Part shown: piece after piece, positions 21,118-31,617 of the stretch
How the letters are laid out: every line of letters begins with the position of its first letter
How positions within the stretch are numbered: position 1 is the first letter of the stretch
From: Calliopum simillimum
Lineage: Eukaryota; Arthropoda; Insecta; Diptera; Lauxaniidae
Length of the DNA stretch: 64,000 nt
Reading direction: 5' to 3'
NCBI GenBank assembly: GCA_951812925.1
Contig: OX638372.1
Span: 91,347,058-91,411,057, forward strand
Made by a program: the position numbers and the translations under genes
Notes under the pieces: model-generated
Database searches by the model: none
What the model saw: the letters and a program-made list of their open reading frames with translations, nothing else
Told to the model about the DNA's origin: nothing

Positions 21118-22431
21118 CAGGGTGGCTGATTCGAAGTGTTACCAATTCAAAAGACTATATTTTTAGTTTCCATGCACAGATTTTATTGATCAAACGCTAT
21201 AATTGTTGGGAAATGTTCAAATTTTAGGAATCTACTTGAGATTTTCGATATGGCCACCTTTGGCCTTAACTATGGCCCGTAGATGGTCGAAGAACGAGTC
21301 GCATGCTGCACGAATTTGATTTTGTGGAAGTTTGCGCCATTCTCGTTGAAGGGCCACTTTTAGCGCATCAACGCTATGGTATTTTTTAGTCAAGACCTTC
21401 CTGTCCAACATACCCCAGATTGAGAAATCCAGCGGATTCGCATCAGGCGAATTTGAGAGCCATTGTTGAGCAGAAATGAAGCTAGGAACGTTTTTTTCTA
21501 ACCATTCTTGATTCACACGAGCTTTGTGTGACGGTGCCGAGTCTTGTTGGAATGTCCATGGCTTGCGACCGAAATGTTTGCGTGCCCACGGTAGTAAAGC
21601 ACCCTCCAACACTGATTCACGATACACCTGGGCGTTTACTTTGACGCCAGCGGCCAAAAAAACGAGTGGTGAGCGCCCATCAGCAGTCACTGCAGCCCAA
21701 ACCATCACATGCGGTGGTGCCTGCGTCCTGGTGGCCAAACGAACATTCAAATTTTCGTAGGACCTCTCTGTCAAGTAAACCCGATCATTTTGTTTGTTTA
21801 CATATTGCTGGATACAGTAATTTTTCTCATCAGAGAAGACAATTTGTGACAGATTTCCGGCGGCGTGCAAGCGCAACAACTCCTTGGCTCTATCGAGCCC
21901 AACTTTTTTTTGACAAGGAGTGAGATCATGCACCTTTTGGAACTTGAGGGCCTTTAGTTCGAGCTTGTTTGACAATATGTGTTGCATTCGTTTACGCGAT
22001 ATTTTCAGCTCGGCAGCCATTTGTCTGCCACTGCGTCTCGGATTTCGCTCAATTCTGGCCTTCACCTTTCGAACCATTTCTGGTGATGTTGCAGTTATTT
22101 TCCGACGACCACCATGTCGTTTGGCAACGCTGCCGGTACCATTGTAACGTGTTATGGTCCGATACACAAACATTTTATTCACTTTTAAATGTTTCAGCTC
22201 ACGAACAATTGCTGGTTGCGATTTTCCAGCCAAATAAAGAGCAATCACACTATTACGTTTGAATTCCATTTCGAAAATTTTTTATTTTCAATAAATTGAC
22301 GCGCAAATGCTTTTGGTTACTTGTTGACAATAGAATGAACTAACATCATGCCAAATTTTTAGACAGCTGTCATGTTCCATCTGTCAGATAAGTCTATCTG
22401 AAGTTGGTAACAGTTCGAATCAGCCACCCTG
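21118..22431 (-). mobile_element. maT-family mariner transposon, complete (1,314 bp)
   Basis: Terminal inverted repeats CAGGGTGGCTGATTCGAA are present at both ends, with TA at 21116-21117 and 22432-22433. It encodes one uninterrupted transposase on the minus strand. It inserted at the TA inside the target duplication of element C, so it is younger than C. A truncated sister lies at 9926-10348. Confidence 0.95.
21232..22269 (-). CDS. maT transposase (DD37D), intact
   Basis: A 345-aa ORF starting at the ATG complementary to 22267-22269. N-terminal: two helix-turn-helix units that bind the inverted repeats, separated by the RHGGRRK linker. C-terminal catalytic core: first Asp in FSDEKNY (about residue 145), second Asp in FQQDSAPSH (about residue 242), third Asp in SPDANPLDFSIWG. 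The second and third are separated by 37 residues, the DD37D signature of the maT family. Length, termini and frame are all as expected for an autonomous element, so it may be functional. It acts in the nucleus, cutting and pasting the element at TA. Confidence 0.93.
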   Translation of the reverse strand: MEFKRNSVIALYLAGKSQPAIVRELKHLKVNKMFVYRTITRYNGTGSVAKRHGGRRKITATSPEMVRKVKARIERNPRRSGRQMAAELKISRKRMQHILSNKLELKALKFQKVHDLTPCQKKVGLDRAKELLRLHAAGNLSQIVFSDEKNYCIQQYVNKQNDRVYLTERSYENLNVRLATRTQAPPHVMVWAAVTADGRSPLVFLAAGVKVNAQVYRESVLEGALLPWARKHFGRKPWTFQQDSAPSHKARVNQEWLEKNVPSFISAQQWLSNSPDANPLDFSIWGMLDRKVLTKKYHSVDALKVALQREWRKLPQNQIRAACDSFFDHLRAIVKAKGGHIENLK

Positions 22432-22870
22432 TATATATAAGTTGAATATGAATCGGGTGACATTTTGTTAGAAATGATAATAATTGTTTTCTGTTTTCAC
22501 GAAAAATTGACTCGATGGCGTGGAATTGATGGCATTATGTTAAAAAATTATACCGGTCAAATAACTGATTATTATGGCACATAATATGTATGAGATTACT
22601 TTTGCCTCGAAGTGGTACTTAGGCCCTTTGGTACGGCTACTCCTCAATTGTATATACGAGTCAAAAAAAACTGGGTATTAGAGCGGTATTCAGACGGACT
22701 TGTGAATGCAAAACATGAGAACAGAAATCTGAGCTCAGATTTTTATATAAAGTACCCCAAGTTACTAGAAAGTGGATGTACCCAGGAGTAAGGGTCTTTA
22801 TTCCCTACTCCCCGCCCAGAACTACCATAGTCTTGTGCCCTTGTTTTTTTTAGCAGTTTATGGTGGACTG

Positions 22871-23185
22871 GGATTATTGGTGAGCAAACCAAGACCAAGA
22901 TCATAGCAGTCTTGGTCTTGTTCTTGCATATTGTGTCTTGGTCATTAAGTCTTGGTCTCAAAGATGCCAAATTTCGAATTGAGATATGATTTTATGCTTG
23001 AAACGGGCGTGACACACCTATTAACTATAAGTTCGAAAGATTAAAAAGCAGTCTTGGTCTTGATGATAATCCTGAGCAAGACCAAAACCACAGAAGTCTT
23101 GGTCTAGCAATGATATCAGCGTCTTGGTCTAATACCGAGACCAAGACCAAGAATCAAGACCAAGACTAATTTTGCTCATCACTAA
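22871..23185. repeat. Nested MITE or foldback with about a dozen CTTGGTCT/AGACCAAG motifs
   Basis: Ends read GGTGAGCAAACCAAGACC at the left and GACTAATTTTGCTCATCAC at the right, roughly inverted, reminiscent of hAT-type termini. Between them the octamer CTTGGTCT occurs repeatedly on both strands, clustered toward each end. Confidence 0.5.
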
Positions 23186-23209
23186 CTGGGATTTCCTTAT
23201 TACGCATCT

Positions 23210-23360
23210 AAACTAGGATTTTTTCTATCATGTAAGAATTCTGAGTTATCTTTTCTTAGAAGTCCAAAAATCACTGTTTTGAGACCTACTTAGAGCTATA
23301 TAGCAAGCTATAAGCAAGGATAACTCAGGATCCTTACATGATAGAAAAAAAACTAAGTTT
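23210..23360. repeat. Hairpin-forming inverted repeat
   Basis: TTTTTTCTATCATGTAAG...GAGTTATC at the left is mirrored by GATAACTCAGGATCCTTACATGATAG at the right, with about 70 bases between arms. Confidence 0.65.
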
Positions 23361-23486
23361 AGATTCATAATAAGCAGATCAAAGCTCAAAATAAACGGCT
23401 ATAAAAAATAAGGACCTATAATAATCTGAGCTCAGGTTTCGGTTCTCATATTTTGCATTCTCAAGTCCGCCAGGCGCCTAACCTAT

Positions 23487-23896
23487 TTTTAGTTTTCTTT
23501 TACTAAAAAACCATATTTTAATAAATAATTCATAAAAAATTGGTTTTTATTATTGTGCAATAGGCTCTATCTGCTTGTTTGAACACGTATTTTATATTAT
23601 ATTTGAATTGCAATATCCTCTATCTGCTATAATAAGGCGAATAACTAAGTTTTTTTTTAATTTTTTTTTATTTGAAAGATCTAGTGGCACTTTTTAATTA
23701 ATATCGTAGTACTTCGTTTGATTAACACTATAAAAAATAGCGAATAAAACAGTTTTTTTGCTCTCCTGAAAAATTGTGTTTTTGTAGATAGATTGATAGA
23801 TTGAATGTAAGCCGTCGATATATATGTACATAATAATTATATACATATGTACATACATTTAATTTTTATTGAAAATTTCAGTAAGGGGGGTGCGCG
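23487..23896. other. AT-rich sequence with repeat fragments, no gene
   Basis: Contains CTCTATCTGC twice and an inverted match to 14166-14180 near 23815. Nothing coding is recognised. Confidence 0.4.
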
Positions 23897-24279
23897 AGTT
23901 ACATCCCCATACCTTACATACATATAAATAATTCAAACATACATATATTATATATAAATAACATAAACAAATTTCAAGTCTGATATGCAAAAGCGTTATC
24001 GCTTTGTTTACGATATTGCATGCCAGGCGGTTTCATGTTCAATTTTAGTCCCAGAGGCAAAATCTGCTGAGTTGCATATGTTGTGAGTTTGCCTAACAAC
24101 TATAGAAACTTGGTCACCCTGAAGATACAAAAACGTTTACACAATAATCGGTTAAATAAAATATTCTTCCGCTTAAGCAAGATAAAAGACCAAACAGGTC
24201 AATTAAACAAAAGATCGATTATTGCGTAAACTGCTGTATGTGACAAACTGCAACTCGGATTTTCTTGCAACTATGCAAG

Positions 24280-26285
24280 ATGATCAAATCAGACGTTGCA
24301 ACAATCAAAGATTGCCACTTATTGTTGTTTTTGTTTACTTTGCTTATTTGGCTATTAAGTATTGTTATCAGCTCCACGTTGAGCTCTCCCAACCCCACAA
24401 AATTCAGTACTCAAACTCAAACATTTGAGTCATTTTTCCCAGATAATCTCGCCACACACAAAATTGAACCGAAAATGAAAGCCTTCTCAAGCAATTCACC
24501 TGTCTCTGTTTTAACCGTACCTCCTATAACTAGTTGTCCGAATTATCCCGCTCTGTTCTCCCAAACCAAGCTTCCTTCTTTAACATCCCGATTAACATTG
24601 TACACCAATCCTGATGCACTCATGGATCATTATGGATTATTAATAACTGCGTATGAAGTAAAGACTGAATGTGAAGTTGGATTTTGGGGAGGATGGGACC
24701 AGGCAACATTATATGATCATCCTTGCAATATTTCTAAAGTAGACCCAGAATTAGTGGATCTAGTAAAAACAGAAATGGCCTCAATTTTACAACAAGGATA
24801 TCGTTCAGGATATAGCTCATCATGGCCTGAGTGGAGAGAAGTATTCCATTGTGTCTGGCTTTCTCAAAATAGGAAATTGTCTAGAATGCTGCGAGTGAAG
24901 TGGACACCCATCATTTGGGAACCGGATAGATTTCTCATTTCTCCTCTCCGAGAGAAGTACTGTAGAAGATCACAATTAGTAGGTGAATGTGCTGTTGGAA
25001 GCCACTCAATCCTTTTATTCACTCCAGATCAAAAGGAATTTGAGTGTGGATTGACATCATTAGCTGAATTTGACATATTAATGACTTACGAATTCCATTC
25101 CAACTCCATAACACTATCTGCACTTGATTCGGAATTTTCAACCCGTCTGTTTTAATTTTGTCATCAACTTCTGGTCAACTACTATCCATATCATCAAGTG
25201 CTGGATGCAAGGACATATTTACTCTGTTGTCAAAAACCAATTTAACTACATCGAGCGAAAGTGAATGGACTGCAAGTCTGACTTTAAATGTAAGAACAAA
25301 ACGGGATACAACAAGTAATGACCGTCCTCTTCCGTTAACTATTATAGACCCACCTCCTTTTCTTTCTTTTGGAACATCAATATCCAACAAATCATTGGTT
25401 AATAAGACAATAAAATCACGGGTAGAGAGAGCCACTTTTTGGGACTATCCTGAGCAACAACGCTTGATGTACTTGGAGGAACATATCACAACTGGATTTT
25501 CCCGATTCAATGCAGTAACTAACCGGTTTTTTAATGATGAAATTAGTCAAGCGTTGACTATAAAACGGTTAACTTGTGAGATGAAGACCGGATTTATTCG
25601 AGCCTCTTTATATCACAAAGATCATTCATATTTCCTTGCAGCATTATTGCTTAATGATGAGCAGATTATCATTGAAGGGCGAAAAGCTTCCAGAATATGG
25701 GTGCGGAAAGGTAATTACGTTAGCTGGGCACAAATCAGCTTACTGAATGGACAACGTCAGTGGTGCAATGGCTCACTATCTGTAATCTATAGATATGGAG
25801 ATGACACTACTTTGTATAATGGATGGCTAATTAATGGATTAGGAACGATTGTAGACCAATCATTAGCAACGGGACAATGTGTAACATCAGATGAACCTTC
25901 GTCATTCGTTATCCCTACCTTTACTCACGGATCATACAGTGTTCTTGAAAAACGGCTTCTTTACAACACAACAGTTCCCTCTCAGATAAAACTAACTTTA
26001 GATTTCTTCTTGATAACTCCAGACACAGGAGAGGCCAAGTTAAGTCAAATTGAAAAGGATGCCTCACATTATTTAAGTCCTCATGAAGACACGTCCGCGT
26101 TTGTCCAAGCTTGGCATACCATCACTAATCCCTCTGAAGCTTCCACATTTGGAACTGCATATTTAATTTCTCATGTAATAATACCGAAGTTACTTATTTT
26201 AATCTGCCTCATTATTTTCAAACATCTTTTGACATGTCTTTTTAGTCGTTCTGACACTCGATCCTACAAAACTGGATTCTTCTAG
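24280..26285 (+). pseudogene. Chuvirus-like glycoprotein fossil, one frameshift
   Basis: Two long frames, 24280-25155 and 25140-26285, meet near 25135 with one reading-frame change. The N-terminus has a strongly hydrophobic signal-like segment (about 24310-24375). Many Cys, Trp and N-glycosylation sites follow. A basic RTKR furin-type site lies near 25290, and a C-terminal transmembrane stretch near 26160-26235 precedes a short tail. The second half (WDYPEQQR...HITTGFSRFN, KRLTCEMKTGFIRASL) resembles glycoproteins of Chuviridae (Jingchuvirales), which are known as insect genome fossils. The identification is from recognition, not a search. As read it cannot encode a complete protein. Confidence 0.6.
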
Positions 26286-26291
26286 ACTTAG

Positions 26292-26314
26292 AAAAAAAAA
26301 AAAAAAAAAAAAAA
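26292..26314 (+). repeat. Poly(A) tract after the glycoprotein fossil
   Basis: Twenty-three A residues seven bases after the stop codon at 26283-26285, followed by flank and the remainder of LTR E. Confidence 0.9.
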
Positions 26315-26797
26315 GAGGCACAGCAAACTCTCTCCCGGAAGCTAGAACGAGTTTGAATGTGGTACATGGTGAAAAGCTCACGTACCAAAAGAAAAGCTCT
26401 TTCTAGTTTCCATAGGTAAATTATAAATAGTAAAATTAAGCAAAGAACATGGGTAGTTTATTTTCGAAGTGAAAGAGAACCAATAAAGGTTTAACGAATA
26501 GTGAAAGTTACAGTGTGCGTTTATTTTAATCCGGGTTGCGAGTAATTAGTGGGAACATTGTGTACAGCCGAAGAGAGGAATTTCGGTATTATCAACAATA
26601 GCGAGTGGCACTACGTGGTTTCAACTACCACTGAAGAATCTAGACTACAACACATATTTTGTCAAACTAAGCTTGAACCTTAACGTTCATAAGACAAAAT
26701 ATATATAATTTAGTCTTAAGATTCAATCAAAACAATAAAGTTCATTTTTTAAAAAATTGCTTTAGTTTTTTTTTTATTCGAGCCTTCAGCTCATAAT

Positions 26798-26810
26798 TGG
26801 CGCAGTCGAA
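26798..26810 (+). promoter_or_regulatory. tRNA-Ser primer-binding site of element D
   Basis: TGGCGCAGTCGAA directly at the end of the 5' LTR. Confidence 0.8.
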
Positions 26811-26996
26811 AAGGAGAAAAAAATCCAAAGATTTTTTTCTAAAGAACTTTCAGAAACTATAAAACTTTGTGAAAAAAATTATTTGCAGAAGAAATAAATA
26901 CAAATAACATTATAAATCAAAGGCAAAACAGAATTTGTGCTACAGTGTATTGCAAGTGATATTTAACAAAAAGAAATAGAGCAGTTAAACCAGCGG

Positions 26997-27560
26997 TTGG
27001 AGCAACTAATGAGCGTTATGCAAGGGCAGGAACAACGACTAAATGCCCAACAACTGTTAATGCAACAACAACAAGATCAACATCAACAGCAGTTGCAAGA
27101 ATTGGTGCAACAATTAAACCCACAACGGCAGGAACAATTAGAGCAGCAACAAGAGCAACAGCAGCTGTTATTCAGCGCAAAGGACATTATCAATCAATTT
27201 AGGCACTTAAAGCCATTTGATTGCAAGGATTTGAGTTTGCTGTCCTTCATCAAGTCCGTTGAGAAGTGCATCTCACTTTGCGGATATAATGTCCAGTTAC
27301 GGAATTTTGGAATTCACATCGTGGTGAATGAAAAAATATGCGGTGATGCTGCAAGGTGTGTCCGCCAGTTAGGCGAAGAAGCCACCTGGGATGCAGTGAA
27401 GCAGCGATTAGTTCAGGAATTCAAGCCCAGAAGTTGCTATGCTGACGTTTTCAACAGATGCCGAACAATGAAGGTAATTAATTTAAGAGAATTATTTGAC
27501 GCCTTTAGACAGGCTAGTTACGATGTTAACGAAGTGTATGAATTCGATGAAACAAAATAA
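26997..27560 (+). CDS. gag: Gag of element D (truncated)
   Basis: A 187-codon ORF, with a possible ATG at 27009. The first ~60 residues are Gln-rich coiled coil. Residues ~65-187 resemble the capsid N-terminal domain of errantivirus Gag (FSAKDIINQF..LKPFDCKDLSLLSFIKSVEK, then WDAVKQRLVQEFKPR). The ORF ends early. A complete Gag would run to a basic or zinc-knuckle tail, so the internal deletion that removed pol probably took the Gag C-terminus too. It might still make a partial capsid protein. Confidence 0.65.
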   Translation: MEQLMSVMQGQEQRLNAQQLLMQQQQDQHQQQLQELVQQLNPQRQEQLEQQQEQQQLLFSAKDIINQFRHLKPFDCKDLSLLSFIKSVEKCISLCGYNVQLRNFGIHIVVNEKICGDAARCVRQLGEEATWDAVKQRLVQEFKPRSCYADVFNRCRTMKVINLRELFDAFRQASYDVNEVYEFDETK

Positions 27561-27596
27561 GGAGATACAGGAGTATCTCTAATCAAGGGGTGGAGG

Positions 27597-27928
27597 AGTT
27601 ACGTCCCCATACCTTACATACATATAAATACATACAAATAATTCAAACATAAATATATTATATATAAATAACCTAAACAAAATTTCAAGTCTGATATGCA
27701 AAAGCGTTATCGCATTGTTAACGCTATTGCATGCCAGACGGTTTCATGTTCAATTTTATTCCCAGAGGCAAAATCTGCTGAGTTGCATATTTTGTCAAAC
27801 TAAGCTTGAACCTTAACGTTCATAAAGCAATATATATAATTTAGTCTTAAAATTCAATCAAAACAATAAAGTTCATTTTTTAAAAAATTGCTTTAGTTTT
27901 TTTTTATTCGAGCCTTCAGCTCATAATT
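27597..27928 (+). repeat. 3' LTR of element D
   Basis: Uninterrupted 332-bp LTR preceded by purine tract GGGGTGGAGG. It shows the continuous sequence (GTTGCATATTTTGTCAAAC) that is broken by LTR E in the 5' copy. It carries an extra ten-base ACATACAAAT unit relative to the 5' LTR. Confidence 0.85.
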
Positions 27929-27961
27929 TGCGTGCCACATATTTCATTAATATTTGTATTG

Positions 27962-30409
27962 CGGCCATTCCACGGCAAATTTTTCTATTGTGGAAAAATT
28001 AAAAAGTGTCATATTACAAATTTTTTTTCATAAACTTATTGGTTACATCCGTAAGTATTTCAAACACTTCTTTTTTTGTCTTTAACAATCGCCTAAGGTA
28101 AATTAGTTAACATTTTACTAAGCTAAGTCAAAATATTATTTTTATGTGAAAAAATCGCTTATGTTGCACAGTTGGCCATGAAAAAACTAAAGCCGCAAAT
28201 GTCATTTTCTTTAGTTAGTGATATTAATTATTTTGTTATCTATGTCCTCGTTGATTAATTTTATTATATTAATGCAATCTTTCCCTAGTCTGACCAAATT
28301 CTGGTAGGAACCTGGTTTTTGTCCCGTCCATCCCAAAATAAGCATTTTTTTATCATCATTACCGTAAAAGAGGTTTCTTTAGAATAGGGTTCCGTTATAT
28401 GTAAGTAAGGATAGCACACAACATTTTTTGTCATGATTTGATATTAAAGATAGTTACTGTTAGATTTAGTTATACTACGAAATCTGTCCCGTCCATCCAT
28501 AATTATTAATAATTTTATAGCTTTTTAACTATTGCATTTTATTACATATTTCACGCATTATTCTTAAGTTTTAAACATTTTTCGGCTTTGGTGACCCCCA
28601 ATGAAATTGTCCGTAGAATATTTTTGTAGAACATATTAACACATTGGAAGAAAAACAGGGGTCAAAAAGAATCACAAAAACAGGATATAATGGGTTGAGA
28701 TGCTAAAGTGAATTGTTTATGGCGTGATTTCGTGGTGTCCTTGGAATAACAAGTTTCGTCCGAAATGAAGATTAAGAGTTTTACAGTAGAGTGAAATTTC
28801 GAAAATACGTTTTTCGCATGTATTTTAGCTAAAAAAAATGGTTTGTGGTTGATTTGGGGTTCAAAATTTTATTTTTTTTTATATATTTTGATTCAAGACA
28901 AAAAATTTGAGATATCGTACAACTGATTCCAAGCATTTTTGAGATCGCAAAAAAAAAAAAACCGCATCAAGCCAAGGTTTTGCTTTAATTGACGTTGCGT
29001 GATCTCTAAATGACCTTAAAAAAAAATGTAGAAGTTTCGGCTCACTTATGTGACACCCTCTTACATATTTTTTGGGTTAAAAGTGGTTTTAAAAAAAATA
29101 AATTTTTTTTTTGAATCAGTCTACTGTTGATGCACTTCCCAAAATTGAATCTTAGCAACTCAAATGTTATATTTTTTTAAGCCATAAATTTATAAATAAA
29201 TTTGGTACAATTATTTTTTGTTAAAATTTTGTCCTGTCCATCCCGTCCCGTCCGTCCCACACAATTTAGTGCATAGTCAATTTCGCGGCCTTAGAACAAC
29301 ACTCATATCACTTTCGAGAAATCTATGTTGGAATATTTTGTGTCGTATAACTTTTAAGAATTGATTTTAATCACAATATTATTTATATTACAAGCATTTG
29401 ATTGTAGCGAGGATTTCATTGATACTAAAATAATTAAATTACGTTGTCTAATTAAGAAGGAATTTAAGTTTAAAAAAATCGATAGAACTTTGTTGCTAAA
29501 CGATAAGGTACTTGAAATTGAGAAACAAGGTTCTAACTGCCAGATAGAACTTTGTGTTTCTGTAAGATTTTTTTTTTTTTTGCAGATAGAACTTTGTGTT
29601 TCTCTAAGAGAGCAGGGAAATTAGTTAAAATCGTGTAATTTTGTTAAACAAGCCCCGATTTTGAGTCGACATGGCTTATTTTGTTAGTAAATGGACTTAC
29701 AACAAACCAACACTTAAGATTTATGTAGTTTTTGAAAAAAGGTCGAATGAGCGATGTCGGTTCCAAATCGGGGCTTTTTTAACAAAATTACACGATTTTA
29801 TCTAATTTGGCTGCTCTCTTACAGAAGCACAAAGTTCTATCTGGCAGTTAGAACTTTGTGAAATTAATTTTAATTCGAAAATGTGTAGATAGAACCTTGT
29901 GCATCTCAATTTCATTAATTATCTCAGAAACCATAGGAGATAGAAATATTTGAGTAGCGGTAATCGAAAGAGCGTGGTCTATTTAGTACGAAGCAATATA
30001 TAACTCAATTTCACAAAAAAATGTCAGTTAGAACCCTGTTGTTCTAAGGTCGCGATTTGTTAACAATGATCCCAAAAATTTATGAACATTTCTTGAAAAT
30101 ATGAAGCATTGGTAATAAGTATACATTTATTTTGTTGACCCTATTTAAGTCATTTCGTAGAAATATCAAACCGAAAATTTGTCCAAAAAGCAATAAATTT
30201 TTTGTGTTCCGTCCATCCCAAACTTTCTGAGTAAATTCTTCGGAACACAGGCTTCATTATAGGCTTATATGTAGACTAATATATTGTGTGTTAATCTGAA
30301 AAAATACTCCTTTAAAACAGAAAACAATATCGCGGTGCATACCTCTTAATCAGCTTTTTCTATCAGTATATCTCTACGAAATGTCCCGTCCATCCCCGTG
30401 GAATGGCCG
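27962..30409. mobile_element. TIR element (2.45 kb) with repeated GTCCCGTCCATCCC motif
   Basis: CGGCCATTCCACGG at 27962 is mirrored by CCGTGGAATGGCCG ending at 30409, with ATTG on both sides as a likely 4-bp duplication. GTCCCGTCCATCC-type motifs occur near 28320, 28485, 29230-29260, 30210 and 30382. No transposase ORF is recognisable. The superfamily is not identified. Confidence 0.7.
29520..29875. repeat. Large hairpin inside the TIR element
   Basis: About 120-base arms: TTCTAACTGCCAGATAGAAC through AAGCCCCGATTT at the left, mirrored from AAATCGGGGCTTTTTTAACA to GGCAGTTAGAAC at the right. The left arm also holds a tandem copy of AGATAGAACTTTGTGTTTCT. Probably a foldback element nested in the larger one. 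Confidence 0.75.
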
Positions 30410-30413
30410 ATTG

Positions 30414-31599
30414 TTGTTTTCATTTGACGATAAAAATGAAAACAATAAACTTTCTATTTTGTTAAAATTATAATCATGAAATCTTAAATTTTCATTATTT
30501 AAGAGGAAGGTAGATCGGCATGTAAGTATTCTGTAAAGCAGGTAGAAAAAAGGAGCAATTCCAAAAATAACCGAGTGCCTGAATTGCCAAGGTGGGGTGG
30601 GCCCAATGCACTCAAAGTGACAAAACCAAATGTCACTGAATGGCTTAATTGATTTTATTCACGATAGGGTTAAATGGTCAAGTTTATTTTCATTAATTTT
30701 TTTTAAAGTAGAGCTATCTTAATGGCATGAAAATTTCTTTGATTACACGTTTTGATTAAAAGGGAGAAGCACGACCATCAGATAGTGTAGCCGGAGTTTT
30801 GACAGTTTTCATGCCGCTTGTACCCGATTGTCTTCGAAGTGAAAATATTTTCGTAACACTTCACAAGAATATTTTTGAAAAAGAAATGGTCGACTAAAGT
30901 TTGGAAGTTAAAAACAAAAGCGACGAGGTTTAATTATTTTAAAGTGAAAAAGCGCTAATAACTAGGGTCAAAGGAATTAAATAAATTTTATAATTTATAA
31001 TAATACCGATAAGGAATTCATAGTCATTTTCTTCACCAATTAGGCGTTAGTGATCTATAATTTTATCCTTTGCAGAATAATCTTATTCACAGGAGTCAAT
31101 AAAATTATCGTTGGTTTTCAAGCTTTCACCAGGATCCAAAATTAGCAATAGCAATGTTATAAATAATACGTACATGCGTATGCGAAACATGTACGAGTTA
31201 TATATTCACATAACATAAACTCCAATGATGCTGAAGCTTTACTTGAAGCTTCACAAATGGCAATTCAAATATAATTTATTTGTTTTAACTTTAATGCTCT
31301 TCGAGTTTCTTAATTATCAACAAAACTATTTTTCGCTTAAGCTAACAACAAATAATCATTTTACGCCTAACCATTAGGCAGCGTCAGGAACAACGAATAT
31401 TTAATATAAACAATAATGATTTCACAATAATCCAGGCTATTGCCTGAGCTCTGATTTTATGCTGATTTAGCAAAACTTCTTCTTTTGCTTGTTCCTTTCG
31501 CTAGTTTTAAGTTATCTAAGATCATTTTGAAAAATAAAGATTGAGTTTGGATTTACCAGCTGAAGCTACAAGTCAAGTTGTGGTGTTTTATTTATTAAC
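30414..31599. other. Non-coding; probable LTR at its right end
   Basis: No gene seen. Because a primer site follows at 31600, sequence to its left should be an LTR. It contains AATAAAG near 31534 and ends TTTATTAAC. The LTR start was not found. Confidence 0.4.
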
Positions 31600-31617
31600 T
31601 GGCGACGAGGATGGGAT
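31600..31617 (+). promoter_or_regulatory. tRNA-Ser(GCU)-type primer-binding site
   Basis: TGGCGACGAGGATGGGAT is complementary to the 3' end of tRNA-Ser(GCU). A longer match to the same tRNA lies at 42453. A short frame starting MELTLAESLKR at 31973 looks like the first codons of a gag that stops after 19 residues. Confidence 0.6.

Larger units (their letters stand above)
15681..22650. mobile_element. Small TA-flanked MITE split by element C and a maT transposon
   Basis: Inverted repeats of about 50 bases lie at 15681-15733 and 22600-22650: CAATTGAGGAGT..., then an ACCAAAGGGCCTA core, then ...CGAGGCAAAAGT. TA flanks both ends. Removing the inserted elements leaves a MITE of roughly 275 bp, the oldest layer of this nest. 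Confidence 0.7.
22675..23486. mobile_element. TIR element (~0.8 kb) with CTTGGTCT-rich core
   Basis: An inverted repeat of about 50 bases (GACGGACTTGTGAATGCAAA..., ending in a CTGAGCTCAG core) lies near 22692-22745 and, inverted, near 23415-23472. No transposase is present. Two further inverted structures are nested inside (22871-23185 and 23210-23360). Ends are approximate. Confidence 0.65.
24257..26331 (+). mobile_element. Retroposed viral glycoprotein cDNA with poly(A) tail
   Basis: Relative to the related LTR at 45626-46131, extra sequence starts at about 24257 and ends near 26331, just after an A23 run (26292-26314). A GCAACTC/GCAAACTC similarity at the two edges may be a target duplication. 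A poly(A) tail on inserted coding sequence points to reverse transcription of mRNA by a LINE-type machinery. Confidence 0.65.
24079..26652 (+). mobile_element. Solo LTR E inside the 5' LTR of element D, itself holding a viral fossil
   Basis: Starts TGTTGTGAGTTTG and ends CTACAACA, with CATA on both sides (24075-24078 and 26653-26656). Its sequence parallels the LTRs of the mini element at 45304-46131, including the GGTCAATTAA and CCCGGAAGCTAGAACGAG blocks. No internal region is present, so it is a solo LTR. The glycoprotein fossil splits it between about 24256 and 26332. Confidence 0.8.
23897..27928 (+). mobile_element. LTR element D (gag-only, pol deleted), 5' LTR interrupted
   Basis: LTRs begin AGTTACRTCCCCATACC and end CTCATAATT. 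The 3' LTR is 27597-27928. The 5' LTR is 23897-24078 plus 26657-26798, the gap being a nested solo LTR. The internal part holds a tRNA-Ser primer site, a gag ORF and a purine tract (27587-27596), with no pol. It is a non-autonomous, internally deleted Gypsy-group copy. Confidence 0.85.

Noticed and set aside
29361..29624. 87-codon ORF
   Set aside because: It crosses a hairpin arm and tandem repeat; the protein reflects the repeat.
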